In this document: positions 23,272 through 32,175 of the stretch, one piece after another | Layout: each line of letters opens with the position of its first letter | Numbering within the stretch: position 1 is the first letter of the stretch | Assembly: GCA_964592255.1 (NCBI GenBank) | Contig: CAZQCI010000007.1 | Coordinates: forward strand, 1-37,594 | From: CAZQCI01 sp964592255 | GTDB taxonomy: Bacteria > UBA10199 > SBBF01 | DNA length: 37,594 nucleotides | Direction: 5' to 3' | The notes under the pieces: model-generated | The model's input: only the letters and a program-made list of their open reading frames with translations | What the model was told of the DNA's origin: nothing | Database searches by the model: none | Position numbers and translations under genes: made by a program

Positions 23272-23395
23272 CATCATTTCCGCGAAGCCACAATGTGGCA
23301 AGGTGGGAATCCATGGTTTGACCTAACTTCGCCAAAGGCGACGTTAAGGCAGGTAGATTCACCATGTTCTTTGGGTCTGGAACCCCCGGCAGTTT
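23272..23395. repeat. degenerate copy of the composite dispersed repeat
   Basis: Segments such as CGAAGCCACA, GGCAAGGTGGGAATCCAT, TTCACCATGTTCTTTGGG and CTGGAACCCCCGGC match, in the same order, the element at 36953-37050. A nearly symmetrical hairpin (CCTAACTTCGCC / GGCGACGTTAAGG) occupies the middle. The element fills most of the gap between the DUF2946-like gene and the porin gene. Confidence 0.6.
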
Positions 23396-23416
23396 CATTT
23401 TTTACAGGAAAAATTT

Positions 23417-24685
23417 ATGAATAAAATAATTCTCATATTCCTTATCTCATTGGGTTGTGCTCTTTCTTTTTCTGTGAGTGCTTCTGAATTAGACGATCTC
23501 AAGGCTGAATTGGCAGTACAAAAAGAACAAATTGCAAAACAACAGGTTCTTTTGGAAAGATTAGAGAAGCGGATTGCTGAACAGGAAAATAAAAGATCAA
23601 AACAAACTGTAACTTCATCAACACCGACCTCATCCATTCCATCAGCAGTGGCTGCTTCTACAGAGGCGCCTCCTGTAGATTACGGGCAAATAGGACCAAT
23701 CTCTTATCCTAAAACCAGTGCTGCTAGTAAAATGCTGCCGGATATTTCTCTGATTGGTTCTTTTGCTGCAGCCGTGTTTGAGGATGATCCGGGAGAGAAT
23801 GGCCACAATCCCTCGCGAACTGGGTTTAATCTTCAGGAAATAGAACTAGGTATTCAATCCGTTGTGGATCCTTATGTGCGTGCGGATGTTTTTCTTTCGT
23901 TTCATGAAGAAGGTGTTGAGTTGGAAGAAGGCTATCTTACCACTTTGAGTCTTCCTAAGGGATTTCAAATACGTGGTGGAAAAATGAAAATGCCTTTTGG
24001 TCGATTTAACCAAACTCATTTGGAAAAATGGTCTTTTGTGGACGACCCTCTTATTAGCAATATTATTTTCGGAGGTGAGGGTTTTAATGAACTCGCTCTT
24101 GTCCCTAGTTATCTTTTTCCAACACCTTTCTTTTTTCAATTGGAAGCGGGGATAAGCCAAGGAGAAAGCGAAGGTAATTTTGATGGAGCCAGCAAAGGTG
24201 ACATGGCCTATTCAGGACGCCTGTCGGCTTCTTTTGACCTTGATGACACCACCTTTCTCTTGGGTTCTTCTTTTGCCACCGGTTTTAATGCTAGCGGAGA
24301 CGATAATAGAACAGATGTTTATGGCGGTGATTTTCTTGTAAAATGGAAACCTGATCCCAATAAAGGAATAAGTTGGCAGACGGAATATATTCATCGTCAC
24401 CGCCAAGTGCCAAGGGATAATCAAAATATCGGTGGTATTTATACTGAATTATTGGGGCAATGGAGCAAGCGGTGGCAAGCGGGTGCACGCTTTGATTTTG
24501 TGGGCTTACCGTCAATGGGTAGTCAACAATGGCGTATGGGGCCTATGCTTAAATTTATGCCAAGCGAATTTTTAAGTCTTCGGGCTCAATATGAGTTTGA
24601 TGATGCAACAGCTTCAGATGGAAACCAAGCGGGGTATTTGCAAGCTACATTTAATGTTGGGCCCCATGGGGCTCATAAATTTTAA
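23417..24685 (+). CDS. outer-membrane porin of a zinc-uptake locus
   Basis: The 422-aa product has a signal peptide (1-23, FSVSA-SE), a short coiled coil (~24-60, DDLKAELAVQKEQIAKQQVL), a Ser/Thr/Pro linker and, from ~105, alternating beta strands rich in aromatic residues that end in GPHGAHKF with a terminal Phe, all typical of an outer-membrane barrel. Coiled coil plus barrel recalls phosphate-selective (OprP/OprO-like) porins, where the helix trimerises. The gene directly precedes a ZnuA/ZnuB-type pair, so the likely job is passage of zinc or another divalent metal across the outer membrane; that is inference from context. AGGAAAA (23405-23411) is the ribosome site. Confidence 0.8.
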   Translation: MNKIILIFLISLGCALSFSVSASELDDLKAELAVQKEQIAKQQVLLERLEKRIAEQENKRSKQTVTSSTPTSSIPSAVAASTEAPPVDYGQIGPISYPKTSAASKMLPDISLIGSFAAAVFEDDPGENGHNPSRTGFNLQEIELGIQSVVDPYVRADVFLSFHEEGVELEEGYLTTLSLPKGFQIRGGKMKMPFGRFNQTHLEKWSFVDDPLISNIIFGGEGFNELALVPSYLFPTPFFFQLEAGISQGESEGNFDGASKGDMAYSGRLSASFDLDDTTFLLGSSFATGFNASGDDNRTDVYGGDFLVKWKPDPNKGISWQTEYIHRHRQVPRDNQNIGGIYTELLGQWSKRWQAGARFDFVGLPSMGSQQWRMGPMLKFMPSEFLSLRAQYEFDDATASDGNQAGYLQATFNVGPHGAHKF

Positions 24686-24694
24686 TGATGTGAT

Positions 24695-24768
24695 AACTTC
24701 CCCTAACCCCCTCTTATTTTGAGAGGGGGAATTTCTCCCCTTAAAATAAAGGGAGGTTAGGAGAAGTT
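24695..24768. repeat. 74-bp double-hairpin inverted repeat between porin and znuA-like genes
   Basis: The left half (AACTTCCCCTAACCCCCTC...) is an imperfect reverse complement of the right half (...AGGGAGGTTAGGAGAAGTT), and each half also forms its own C/G-rich hairpin. The CCCCCTCTTA core recurs in the terminator at 27400-27426. It could act as an intercistronic terminator or mRNA-stability element, lowering transporter expression relative to the porin. Confidence 0.75.
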
Positions 24769-24782
24769 ATAGAAATAAAAAA

Positions 24783-25679
24783 ATGAAAAAAATATTTTTG
24801 ATAGTTTTCTTATTTATGTGTCCACATTTGGTTCATGCCAAACTTAATATTGTGACCACGACTTCCGATTTAGCTTCTTTGGCCAAAGAGGTTGCCGGAG
24901 ATTTGGCCGATGTCACATCGATTGCCCGTGGCGATCAGGACCCTCATTTTTTAGAGGCTAAACCTAGCTTTGTGGCTTTGCTTAATCGAGCAGATGTTCT
25001 GATTGATGTGGGTTTAGAATTGGAAGTTGGTTGGTTGCCTGTGTTGACGGATCAGGCACGCAATTCTAAAATCATGTCAGGACAACCGGGTAGAATTACA
25101 GCTACGGAAGGGATCCGAATTTTAGAAATACCAACAGGACCAGTTGATCGATCGATGGGGGATGTGCATCCCCATGGAAATCCTCATTATTGTTTAGATC
25201 CTCGTAATGGTCTTATTATTGCTCATTCCATTATGGAACGCCTTCAATCAATTGATCCGCCTCATGCCGCTGTATACAGGAAAAACTTTGATGATTTTTC
25301 CAGTCGTTTCAAGTCCAAAATGGTAGCTTGGCAGGGGGGAGCCCAAAAACTTAAAGGGGTGTTGGTGGTGGCCCATCATCGTTCTTTTTCTTATCTCTTT
25401 AACTGGTTGGGGATGGAGCTTTTCGATGTGATCGAGCCAAAACCTGGTATTCCGCCACCTCCCGCTCATATTGTAGATTTAATTCAAAAAATTCCTACGG
25501 CGCACGTTAAAATGATTTTAGCTGAGAACTACTACGATCCTAAGCCAGCCAATGAATTATCAAAAAAAACGGGTGTGCCGGTTCTGCATCTGCCTGCGTC
25601 AGTAGGAGGGGATAAGGGGATCAATTCTTATTTCGATTTATTCGACTCTATGTTGCAACAAATGACGGGGGCTTTATAA
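24783..25679 (+). CDS. zinc/manganese ABC transporter substrate-binding protein (ZnuA/TroA family)
   Basis: The 298-aa periplasmic protein has a signal peptide (1-19, VHA-KLNIV) and the cluster A-I metal-binding fold. Metal ligands appear at His55 (GDQDPHFLEAKP), His135 in the HPHGNPHYCLDP segment and His198/199 (VVAHHRSF), with an acidic fourth ligand near Asp277 (GGDKGINSY). It captures zinc or manganese in the periplasm and delivers it to the membrane permease. The long His-rich loop of E. coli ZnuA is reduced to a few His, so metal choice cannot be read from the sequence. The 5-bp gap to the permease gene shows an operon. Confidence 0.9.
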   Translation: MKKIFLIVFLFMCPHLVHAKLNIVTTTSDLASLAKEVAGDLADVTSIARGDQDPHFLEAKPSFVALLNRADVLIDVGLELEVGWLPVLTDQARNSKIMSGQPGRITATEGIRILEIPTGPVDRSMGDVHPHGNPHYCLDPRNGLIIAHSIMERLQSIDPPHAAVYRKNFDDFSSRFKSKMVAWQGGAQKLKGVLVVAHHRSFSYLFNWLGMELFDVIEPKPGIPPPPAHIVDLIQKIPTAHVKMILAENYYDPKPANELSKKTGVPVLHLPASVGGDKGINSYFDLFDSMLQQMTGAL

Positions 25680-25684
25680 ATACC

Positions 25685-26482
25685 ATGAATGCAATTCTAT
25701 TTCTTCTTCCTGCTTTTTTGGCCTGTTTAATTTTAACAGGCATTCATACTTATCTTGGCTTGCATGTGGTCCGTCGGGGCATTATTTTTTTAGATATTGC
25801 CCTCGCTCAAATTGCGGCTTTGGGTATTACCCTAGCTATGGCTTGGGGTTATGAGGCTGAAAGTGAGGCGGCTTACTTTTTTGCCTTGGTGACAACAATG
25901 GTGGCCGCTATTTTGTTTTCAGTTATTCGTCGCCAAAAAGTTTTTTTAGAGGCGATCATCGGTATTACTTTTGCCGTTAGCTCTTCACTCTCCATTCTTG
26001 TAGCCGATAGACTGCCTCATGGTGGGGAACATCTTAAATATATTCTAAATGGAAATATTCTTTGGGTGGCTCATGGGGAATTGCTGAAGACGGCAATTAT
26101 TTATAGTGTAATTGGCTTAATACATTTTTTACTCAGAAATAAATTAATGGCTATGAGTGAAAACCACGGAGAGAAGCATTCTTTTTGGTTGGATCTTTTT
26201 TTCTACGGAAGTTTTGGTCTTGTTATTACCAGCTCCGTGCAAATTGCCGGAGTATTGTTGGTGTTTTCTTTTTTGATTGTCCCTTCAGTGATGAGCCAAC
26301 TTTTTTTTAAAACTTGGAAACAGCAGACCATTTTTGGCTGGCTTTTGGGTTTAATCGTTTCCATCCTTGGGATTTTTTTGTCATATCATTATGATCTGCC
26401 CACGGGAGCCGCCTTGGTCAGCCTTTTTGGTCTGATGACTCTTTTGGCTTTTACCGTCAAAGGAATTGTGCGTGACAGGTGA
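25685..26482 (+). CDS. metal ABC transporter permease (ZnuB/ABC-3 family)
   Basis: The 265-aa inner-membrane protein has about eight hydrophobic helices and the ABC-3 family hallmarks VVRRGIIFLDIALAQIAALG near residues 29-48 and a cytoplasmic loop around RRQKVFLEAIIGITFA. SVQIAGVLLVFSFLIVPSVM and a C-terminal LPTGAALVSLFGL segment complete the fold. It forms the channel for the metal delivered by the substrate-binding protein just upstream. The energising ATPase (ZnuC type) is not encoded here: the next gene is an unrelated epimerase, so the ATPase must lie elsewhere or be shared. Confidence 0.9.
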   Translation: MNAILFLLPAFLACLILTGIHTYLGLHVVRRGIIFLDIALAQIAALGITLAMAWGYEAESEAAYFFALVTTMVAAILFSVIRRQKVFLEAIIGITFAVSSSLSILVADRLPHGGEHLKYILNGNILWVAHGELLKTAIIYSVIGLIHFLLRNKLMAMSENHGEKHSFWLDLFFYGSFGLVITSSVQIAGVLLVFSFLIVPSVMSQLFFKTWKQQTIFGWLLGLIVSILGIFLSYHYDLPTGAALVSLFGLMTLLAFTVKGIVRDR

Positions 26483-26506
26483 TGTTTTTGGATTTAAAAA
26501 TGGGGC

Positions 26507-27412
26507 ATGAAAATACTGATCAGCGGTTCTACAGGGCTCATAGGCGAAGCAGTTGTCTCTTATCTGGCAAAACAAGGGCATACGATAGTGCGCTTGGTTC
26601 GTCGGCCGGTTCAAAATAAAAGCAAAGAAATTTTTTGGAATCCTGAAAAACAGGAAATTGATTTACAGAGTTTAGAAAACTTTGATGTTGTGTTGCATTT
26701 GGCTGGTGAAAATGTTGGAGGAGGGCGCTGGTCGGAGGCTAAGAAGCAGGCTATTAAACAAAGTCGGCTTCAGGGTACAACTCTTTTGTGTGATGCTTTA
26801 TTGCGTCTAAAAAATCCACCGCAGGCAGTTTTGTCGGCTTCTGCCATTGGTTATTATGGAAATCGGGGAGCAGAAATTCTTCATGAAGAAAGTTCGTTAG
26901 GTACTGGTTTTTTTCCACAAGTAGCCCAAGCCTGGGAGTCCCCTTTAGAGAGTCTTCGAGAACGACATATTCGTATTGTTAATCTTCGTTTTGGTGTTGT
27001 GTTAAGCATGCGTGGAGGTGCTTTGACTGAAATGCTGCCTCTGTTTCGCAAAGGCTTAGGGGCTGTGCTAGGTAGTGGTAAACAGTATTTTAGTTGGATT
27101 CATATCGATGATGTTGTGCGTGCTATCGATCATGTTCTTAAAACACGTCATATTATCCGAGGCCCTGTTAATATTACGGCCCCTTACCCTGTTACTAATC
27201 GTGAATTTTCAAAAACTTTGGGACAAGTGCTCCATCGTCCTGTTGTGTTATGGACGCCAGGTTTTGCTCTGAAAATACTTATGGGAGAAATGGCAGAAGC
27301 GATGTTGTTGGCTAGCTTGCGTGTAGAGCCCGCTCGCCTCATTGCTACCGGATTTGAATTCAACTATCCGGAACTGGAAGGGGCATTGAGGAATTTGTTA
27401 TCCCCCTCTTAG
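26507..27412 (+). CDS. TIGR01777-family NAD(P)-dependent epimerase
   Basis: The 301-aa protein belongs to the atypical short-chain dehydrogenase family TIGR01777 (YfcH/SDR39U1 group). It has the N-terminal nucleotide-binding motif SGSTGLIGEAV (7-17), HLAGENVGGGRW (the family's characteristic segment), SASAIGYYGNRG with the catalytic Tyr, RFGVVLS, FSWIHIDDVVRAI, and a C-terminal DUF1731-type domain (~245-300, RPVVLWTPGFALKILMGEMAE). The substrate is unknown for the whole family. It starts 24 bp after the permease gene without an obvious functional link. The last codons and the stop lie inside the hairpin of the terminator at 27400-27426. Confidence 0.9.
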   Translation: MKILISGSTGLIGEAVVSYLAKQGHTIVRLVRRPVQNKSKEIFWNPEKQEIDLQSLENFDVVLHLAGENVGGGRWSEAKKQAIKQSRLQGTTLLCDALLRLKNPPQAVLSASAIGYYGNRGAEILHEESSLGTGFFPQVAQAWESPLESLRERHIRIVNLRFGVVLSMRGGALTEMLPLFRKGLGAVLGSGKQYFSWIHIDDVVRAIDHVLKTRHIIRGPVNITAPYPVTNREFSKTLGQVLHRPVVLWTPGFALKILMGEMAEAMLLASLRVEPARLIATGFEFNYPELEGALRNLLSPS

Positions 27413-27426
27413 GATAAGAGGGGGAT
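27400..27426 (+). terminator. terminator hairpin between convergent epimerase and metH genes
   Basis: A perfect 12-bp stem (ATCCCCCTCTTA / TAAGAGGGGGAT, loop GGA) is followed by GATTGC and five T residues on the plus strand. The epimerase stop codon (27410-27412) is part of the stem. Its C/G-rich core resembles the repeat at 24695-24768, so it may derive from that family. Confidence 0.75.
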
Positions 27427-27456
27427 GATTGCTTTTTAAAAAATAGACAAGAGGTT

Positions 27457-30400
27457 TTATTCTTCTTCTTTTCCCACGCCGAAATAAATGCAGTCGGGAT
27501 GGTGGAAGACGAGGGCGGAAACGGAGGCTTCGGGTTCCATCATCATCCCTTCGGTGAGGGCGACACCGATGTCTTCGGGGTGGATTAATTTCCAAATTCC
27601 TGTTTGGTCGTCTAAATTAGGGCAAGCAGGGTAGCCGAAACTGTAGCGTTTACCACGATATTTTGTGACAAAACGGTCTTTCATGGTCATCTCAGGATTG
27701 TCGGGAAACCCCCAATCTTCGCGGATTCTTTGGTGTAGCCATTCAGCAGCTCCTTCAGCAGTTTCAATGGCTAAGGCTTGTAAGGCGTGGGATTTAAGGT
27801 ATTCACCTTTTTCTTTATAAATTTCGGATTTTTCACGAACCCCAACGCCAGCACCTACAACGAATAAAGCCACTTGATCTCGTCTGCCATCTTTTGGAGG
27901 AAGAACATAGTCAGCAAGACACAGGCCATCTTCTTTTCTTTGTCGATGAAATTTAAAGCTGTGAAGTGGCTTTTTTTCTCCCGGTTTGAAGAGATGAAGT
28001 GTATTGCCCTCTGATTCTGCTTCAAAAAATTGCCAGACGGCTTTTACTTTCATGAATTTTTTGGCTTCTTCTTTTACCGATTCGACGATGGTATTCAGCT
28101 CCAAGGCTTTTGCGTCCCGTTCTTTTAATTTGTTTTCAAAATTTCCCTTAAAGCCTAAATGGCGGACATAGAGCATTTGAGGGTTAATATAACTCCAAAT
28201 CAAATCAAGTTGAGGAACATCCCGAACATGGCGTGTGAGATCAGACATAGAGGGAATCGGAATATCAATTGACACAAGAGAACTGCGTTTGTCATTCCCG
28301 CGAAAGCGGGAATCCAGGTTTGTATTTGTTGGCAATGGATCCCCGCCTTCGCGGGGATGACGTTTCATTTCTTCTTCCAGTTTGTCTCGGCTGTCTGGAT
28401 CCATAATCTCATTAGCCAATCTCAAGCCGGTCATGGCATCTTTAGCGTAGAGTACTAATTGGGTGTAGTGGGGTGCAATTTTGGTACGCGTAAATTTGTC
28501 CGAAAGGGCGGCGCCCCCGACAAGAATAGGAACTTGAATGCCAGCGTTTTTTAAATCACCCGCAGTGATACTCATCTGCTGGGCAGATTTTACCAATAAC
28601 CCGGAGAGCCCAATCATGTCCGGTTTATATTGATGATAGGCTTTAATCAATTCTTCCGGTGGTACTTTGATTCCTAAATTAATGACATCGTAACCATTAT
28701 TTTTTAGAATGATTTCTACCAGATTTTTGCCGATATCGTGGACATCACCTTTGACGGTTGCCAAAAGAATTTTGCCCTTCGCGACCACATCCGCTTTTTC
28801 CATGAATTGTTCCAAAAAATTCACTGCGGCTTTCATGGCTTCCGCTGATTGTAGCACTTCAGCGACAATCAATTCGTTATTGTTGAAGAGACGTCCCACC
28901 TCACTCATGCCCGCCATGAGAGGACCGTTGATAACATCCAATGGCTTGATTCCTTCTTTAAGCTTTAATTCCAGGTCGGGAATCAAACCATCTTTGGTTC
29001 CTTGAATAATGTATTGGGCCAGCCGTTCATCGAGCGGAAGTTCCTTTGTGGCAACTTTTTCCTTTTTAGTGGCGGTACGGAAGTGTTCTGTTATTGAAGT
29101 AATGTGCTTTTTATTGATTGAAATTTTTTCCTCGGGAGTTTGGGATCTCCAATCTGAATTTCCTCCGTCCGCCCTCGTGGGGGAGGGTTGGGGAGAGGGG
29201 GAGGAATTAAACAGCAAATCCTCCGCCAGTTTTCTTTCATTTTCCGGAATGGAGGCGAATCTCTCCAGTTTTTCAGCATTCACAATAGCCAAATCTAAGC
29301 CAGCTTTAGTGCAGTGATAAAGAAAAACAGAATTGACTACTTCACGTGCTGAAGCGGGAAGTCCGAAAGAAATATTGGAAATGCCCAATACTGTACGACA
29401 ATTCGGAAACTTTTGTTTAATCAGCCGGATCCCTTCAATGGTTTCTACCGCTCCGCCGATGTAGTTGGCATCTCCTGTGGCGCAGGGAAACACAAGAGGG
29501 TCAAAAATAATATCCGTTTCAGCTAAACCATATTTTTTTGTTAGTAATTCATGGGATCGTTCGGCAATGGCTAGTTTTCTCTCCCTTGTAAAGGCCTGGG
29601 CCTGCAGGGGATCCTCATCAATACAACCAACCACGACAGCAGCCCCGTATTTTTTTATTAAAGGCACAACGTGCCCAAATTTTTCTTCACCATCTTCAAG
29701 ATTGATGGAATTGATAATTGATTTTCCCTGACAGAAAGTTAGGGCTTCTTCAATGGCTTGAGGATTGGTGGTGTCGATCATCAGCGGCGCTTTGATTTTG
29801 CGAATCAGTTTTTCGTAAAAAGGTTCAATGTCTGGAACTTCATCGCGGTCGGTGCTTTGCAGGCAGACGTCGATAATATGGGCTCCATTTTTTACTTGGC
29901 GACGGGCGATGTCGGTGGACTCTTCCCATTTTTCCTGATTGACCAAATCTTTGAATAAGCGCGAGCCAATCACGTTTGTTCGCTCGCCCACAATTAAAGG
30001 TCGGTTATCATCGGTGGATTCCACCGTTTCAATACCACTAAAGAAAACTCGATTTTTCATTCCTTGTGGGGATACACGTGGCTTTTTGCCAATAACCATT
30101 TGAGCTATTGCGCGAATATGTTTTTCGGTCGTCCCGCAACAGCCGCCGACAATGTTGAGCCAGCCGTTATCGGCAAAGCGTTCTAATTGATGCGATAAGG
30201 ATTCGGGCGTTTCTAAATATTTTCCATCTTCATTGGGTAGCCCTGCATTTGGATAGCAGGAGAGGGCGCAAGACGCCATTTCGTGGATAGTACGAATATG
30301 GTCGGTCATAAACTCCGGACCCGTGGCGCAGTTGAGGCCAATGGCTAATAATTCCGCATGAGAGAGCGATACAATTAAGGTCTCCGCTGATTGGCCAGCA

Positions 30401-31014
30401 AGCATCGTTCCCATAGGCTCAATGGTGCCTGAAACAATAATAGGAAGTTTTTTTCCGGTTTTTTGCATCGCTTGATTGATGCCGATTAGAGAAGCTTTGA
30501 TATTACGTGTGTCTTGTGCCGTTTCCACCAAAAATAAATCGATGCCACCTTCGATAAGGCCCATGGCTTGAATGTCGAAGTTTTGGATCAGTTCTTTAAA
30601 TGTAACTCCTCCTGTAACGGTAATAGCTTTGGTGGTGGGGCCTACGGAACCCGCCACAAATCGAGGTTTTTCTGAAGTTGAATATTTTTGAGCGGCTTTT
30701 CTAGCAATTGCGGCAGCGGTTTTACTAATCAGATGGGCTTTGTCGGATAATCCGTATTCTCCCAAGACGAGAGGCGTACTTCCAAAAGTATTGGTTTCAA
30801 TAATATCCGACCCGGCTTCTAGATAAGCTGAATGAATGTCTTCGATGACATCCGGACAAGTAAGAACTAAGTTTTCGTTACAACCTTCCAGGTGAGCGCC
30901 ACCAAAATCGTCAGCAGTTAGGTTTTTCTGCTGCAACATGGTCCCCATGGCGCCGTCCAGGACGAGAATTTTTTCTTTCAGTAGTTCTTTAAGAGGAGAA
31001 TCAGCTTTAGCCAT
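27457..31014 (-). CDS. metH: cobalamin-dependent methionine synthase
   Basis: The 1185-aa protein has all four MetH modules: homocysteine-binding barrel (~1-310, zinc ligands Cys229, Cys292, Cys293), methyltetrahydrofolate-binding barrel (~335-595, PLIVGERTNVIGS), cobalamin cap and B12 domain (~655-880, DVHDIGKN with lower ligand His759, GLSGLLVKS), and the AdoMet-dependent reactivation domain (~915-1185, RYSFGYPACPNLDD). It transfers methyl from methyl-THF to homocysteine in the cytoplasm. Two short segments are not of MetH origin: ~604-618 (PSPQPSPTR) and ~885-908 (RHPREGGDP...RFRGND), both encoded by dispersed DNA repeats inserted in frame at domain boundaries. The ATG follows the thiolase stop by one base. 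No cobalamin riboswitch is present because there is no leader. Confidence 0.97.
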   Translation of the reverse strand: MAKADSPLKELLKEKILVLDGAMGTMLQQKNLTADDFGGAHLEGCNENLVLTCPDVIEDIHSAYLEAGSDIIETNTFGSTPLVLGEYGLSDKAHLISKTAAAIARKAAQKYSTSEKPRFVAGSVGPTTKAITVTGGVTFKELIQNFDIQAMGLIEGGIDLFLVETAQDTRNIKASLIGINQAMQKTGKKLPIIVSGTIEPMGTMLAGQSAETLIVSLSHAELLAIGLNCATGPEFMTDHIRTIHEMASCALSCYPNAGLPNEDGKYLETPESLSHQLERFADNGWLNIVGGCCGTTEKHIRAIAQMVIGKKPRVSPQGMKNRVFFSGIETVESTDDNRPLIVGERTNVIGSRLFKDLVNQEKWEESTDIARRQVKNGAHIIDVCLQSTDRDEVPDIEPFYEKLIRKIKAPLMIDTTNPQAIEEALTFCQGKSIINSINLEDGEEKFGHVVPLIKKYGAAVVVGCIDEDPLQAQAFTRERKLAIAERSHELLTKKYGLAETDIIFDPLVFPCATGDANYIGGAVETIEGIRLIKQKFPNCRTVLGISNISFGLPASAREVVNSVFLYHCTKAGLDLAIVNAEKLERFASIPENERKLAEDLLFNSSPSPQPSPTRADGGNSDWRSQTPEEKISINKKHITSITEHFRTATKKEKVATKELPLDERLAQYIIQGTKDGLIPDLELKLKEGIKPLDVINGPLMAGMSEVGRLFNNNELIVAEVLQSAEAMKAAVNFLEQFMEKADVVAKGKILLATVKGDVHDIGKNLVEIILKNNGYDVINLGIKVPPEELIKAYHQYKPDMIGLSGLLVKSAQQMSITAGDLKNAGIQVPILVGGAALSDKFTRTKIAPHYTQLVLYAKDAMTGLRLANEIMDPDSRDKLEEEMKRHPREGGDPLPTNTNLDSRFRGNDKRSSLVSIDIPIPSMSDLTRHVRDVPQLDLIWSYINPQMLYVRHLGFKGNFENKLKERDAKALELNTIVESVKEEAKKFMKVKAVWQFFEAESEGNTLHLFKPGEKKPLHSFKFHRQRKEDGLCLADYVLPPKDGRRDQVALFVVGAGVGVREKSEIYKEKGEYLKSHALQALAIETAEGAAEWLHQRIREDWGFPDNPEMTMKDRFVTKYRGKRYSFGYPACPNLDDQTGIWKLIHPEDIGVALTEGMMMEPEASVSALVFHHPDCIYFGVGKEEE
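28291..28361. repeat. 71-bp dispersed inverted repeat inserted in frame in metH
   Basis: The arms GTCATTCCCGCGAAAGCGGG (28291-28310, extended to 28315) and CCCCGCCTTCGCGGGGATGAC (28341-28361, begun at 28337) enclose a 21-bp AT-rich centre; each arm also folds on itself. On the metH strand it reads RHPREGGDP...DSRFRGND, without stop or frameshift. Confidence 0.93.
29161..29208. repeat. second dispersed repeat in metH (PSPQPSPTR type)
   Basis: The C/G-rich stretch with GCCCTCGTGGGGGAGGGTTG, continuing GGGAGAGGGGGAGGA, encodes SSPSPQPSPTRADGG on the metH strand. This is a widespread dispersed repeat in proteobacterial genomes, unrelated to the element at 28291. It sits in the linker between the folate and B12 modules. 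Confidence 0.75.
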
Positions 31015-31015
31015 C

Positions 31016-32164
31016 CTAGACCTTTCGATCGATGATGGTGGTCACACCCATTCCCATACCGACACAGAGTGTGATCAAACCGTAACGCTTATCGGTGCGT
31101 TCCAGTTCATCCAAAACAGTTCCTACCAACATGGCGCCTGTAGCGCCTAAAGGATGCCCTAAGGCGATAGCCCCTCCGTTGACATTGATTTTTTCCAAGG
31201 GGATTTCAAGATCTCGGGCCACGGCTAACACAACGGGGGCAAAGGCTTCGTTGATTTCGAATAAATCGATATCTTTAATCGAGAGACCAGCACGTTTTAA
31301 TGCTTTTTGTGTGGAAGGAATGGGCCCTAATAACATGATGACGGGTTCTGACCCGGCATTGGCAATGGAAACAAATTTGGCTCGGGGTTTAACTCCCAAT
31401 TCTTCACATTTCTTTTTGGAGCCAACAAGTACGGCTGCTGAGCCATCGACAATGCCACTTGAATTACCTGCGTGAATGACACCATTTTCTTTAAAAACGG
31501 TTTTAAGGCTGGCTAATCCTTCCAATGTGGTTGAAGGACGCATATGCTCGTCTTTTTCAAGAATATATTCTTTGCCGTCCGCATTTTTGACTTTGACGCG
31601 GATGATACTTTTTTCAAAACGTTTTTGCTCCCAAGCTGCTGCGGCCAATTGCTGAGAGCGTAGTGCGTATTCATCTAAATCACGACGTGAAAGATGATAA
31701 CGTTCCGCAATCATTTCAGCCGAAAGACCTTGGGGAATGAGGTTAGGATAGTTTTGAGATAACCCCGAAACACCTTGGAAAAAATCAATTTCCATAGGAA
31801 TGCGGCTCATGCTTTCAACCCCACCACCCACCATCAAATCGGATTGTCCGGCCATGACGGCAAAAGCAGCTTCATTAACAGCTGTTAAACCTGAAGCGCA
31901 AAAACGATTAAGGGTGACTCCGGCAATTGATTCCGGTAACCCTGCAGCTAACACGGCTGCACGGGCGATATCATTGTCCTGTTCTTTTCTTTGCGATACG
32001 CAGCCATAAACCACATCGTCAATTTGTGCTGCATCGAGTTTGTTGCGTTCCACCAAGGCTTTTAAAGGCAAGGCGGCCAAATCAATGGCGTGGGTTAATG
32101 CAAGACTTCCATTTCTTTTTCCACGGGGGGTGCGTACAGCGTCGATAATATAAGCGTCGGTCAT
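31016..32164 (-). CDS. thiolase (acetyl-CoA acetyltransferase family)
   Basis: The 382-aa protein is a complete thiolase. The nucleophile Cys89 lies in LNRFCASGL, the NEAFAPV segment and His337 in GHPLGATG are intact, and the second catalytic Cys367 is in CVGMGMG. Thiolases either condense two acetyl-CoA or cleave 3-ketoacyl-CoA in beta-oxidation; the sequence alone does not separate these, although the length and VESMSRIPM segment fit both AtoB- and FadA/FadI-like members. It lies between the VKOR-DsbA gene and metH, 11 bp after the former stop and one base before the metH ATG, so the three are probably one transcript. No functional link between them is evident. Confidence 0.92.
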   Translation of the reverse strand: MTDAYIIDAVRTPRGKRNGSLALTHAIDLAALPLKALVERNKLDAAQIDDVVYGCVSQRKEQDNDIARAAVLAAGLPESIAGVTLNRFCASGLTAVNEAAFAVMAGQSDLMVGGGVESMSRIPMEIDFFQGVSGLSQNYPNLIPQGLSAEMIAERYHLSRRDLDEYALRSQQLAAAAWEQKRFEKSIIRVKVKNADGKEYILEKDEHMRPSTTLEGLASLKTVFKENGVIHAGNSSGIVDGSAAVLVGSKKKCEELGVKPRAKFVSIANAGSEPVIMLLGPIPSTQKALKRAGLSIKDIDLFEINEAFAPVVLAVARDLEIPLEKINVNGGAIALGHPLGATGAMLVGTVLDELERTDKRYGLITLCVGMGMGVTTIIDRKV

Positions 32165-32175
32165 GGTTTCTCCTC

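Noticed and set aside
31015..31018. Cobalamin riboswitch before metH
   Set aside because: metH starts one base after the thiolase stop, so there is no leader to hold one, and no B12-box-like sequence was seen upstream of the operon at 33409-33500.
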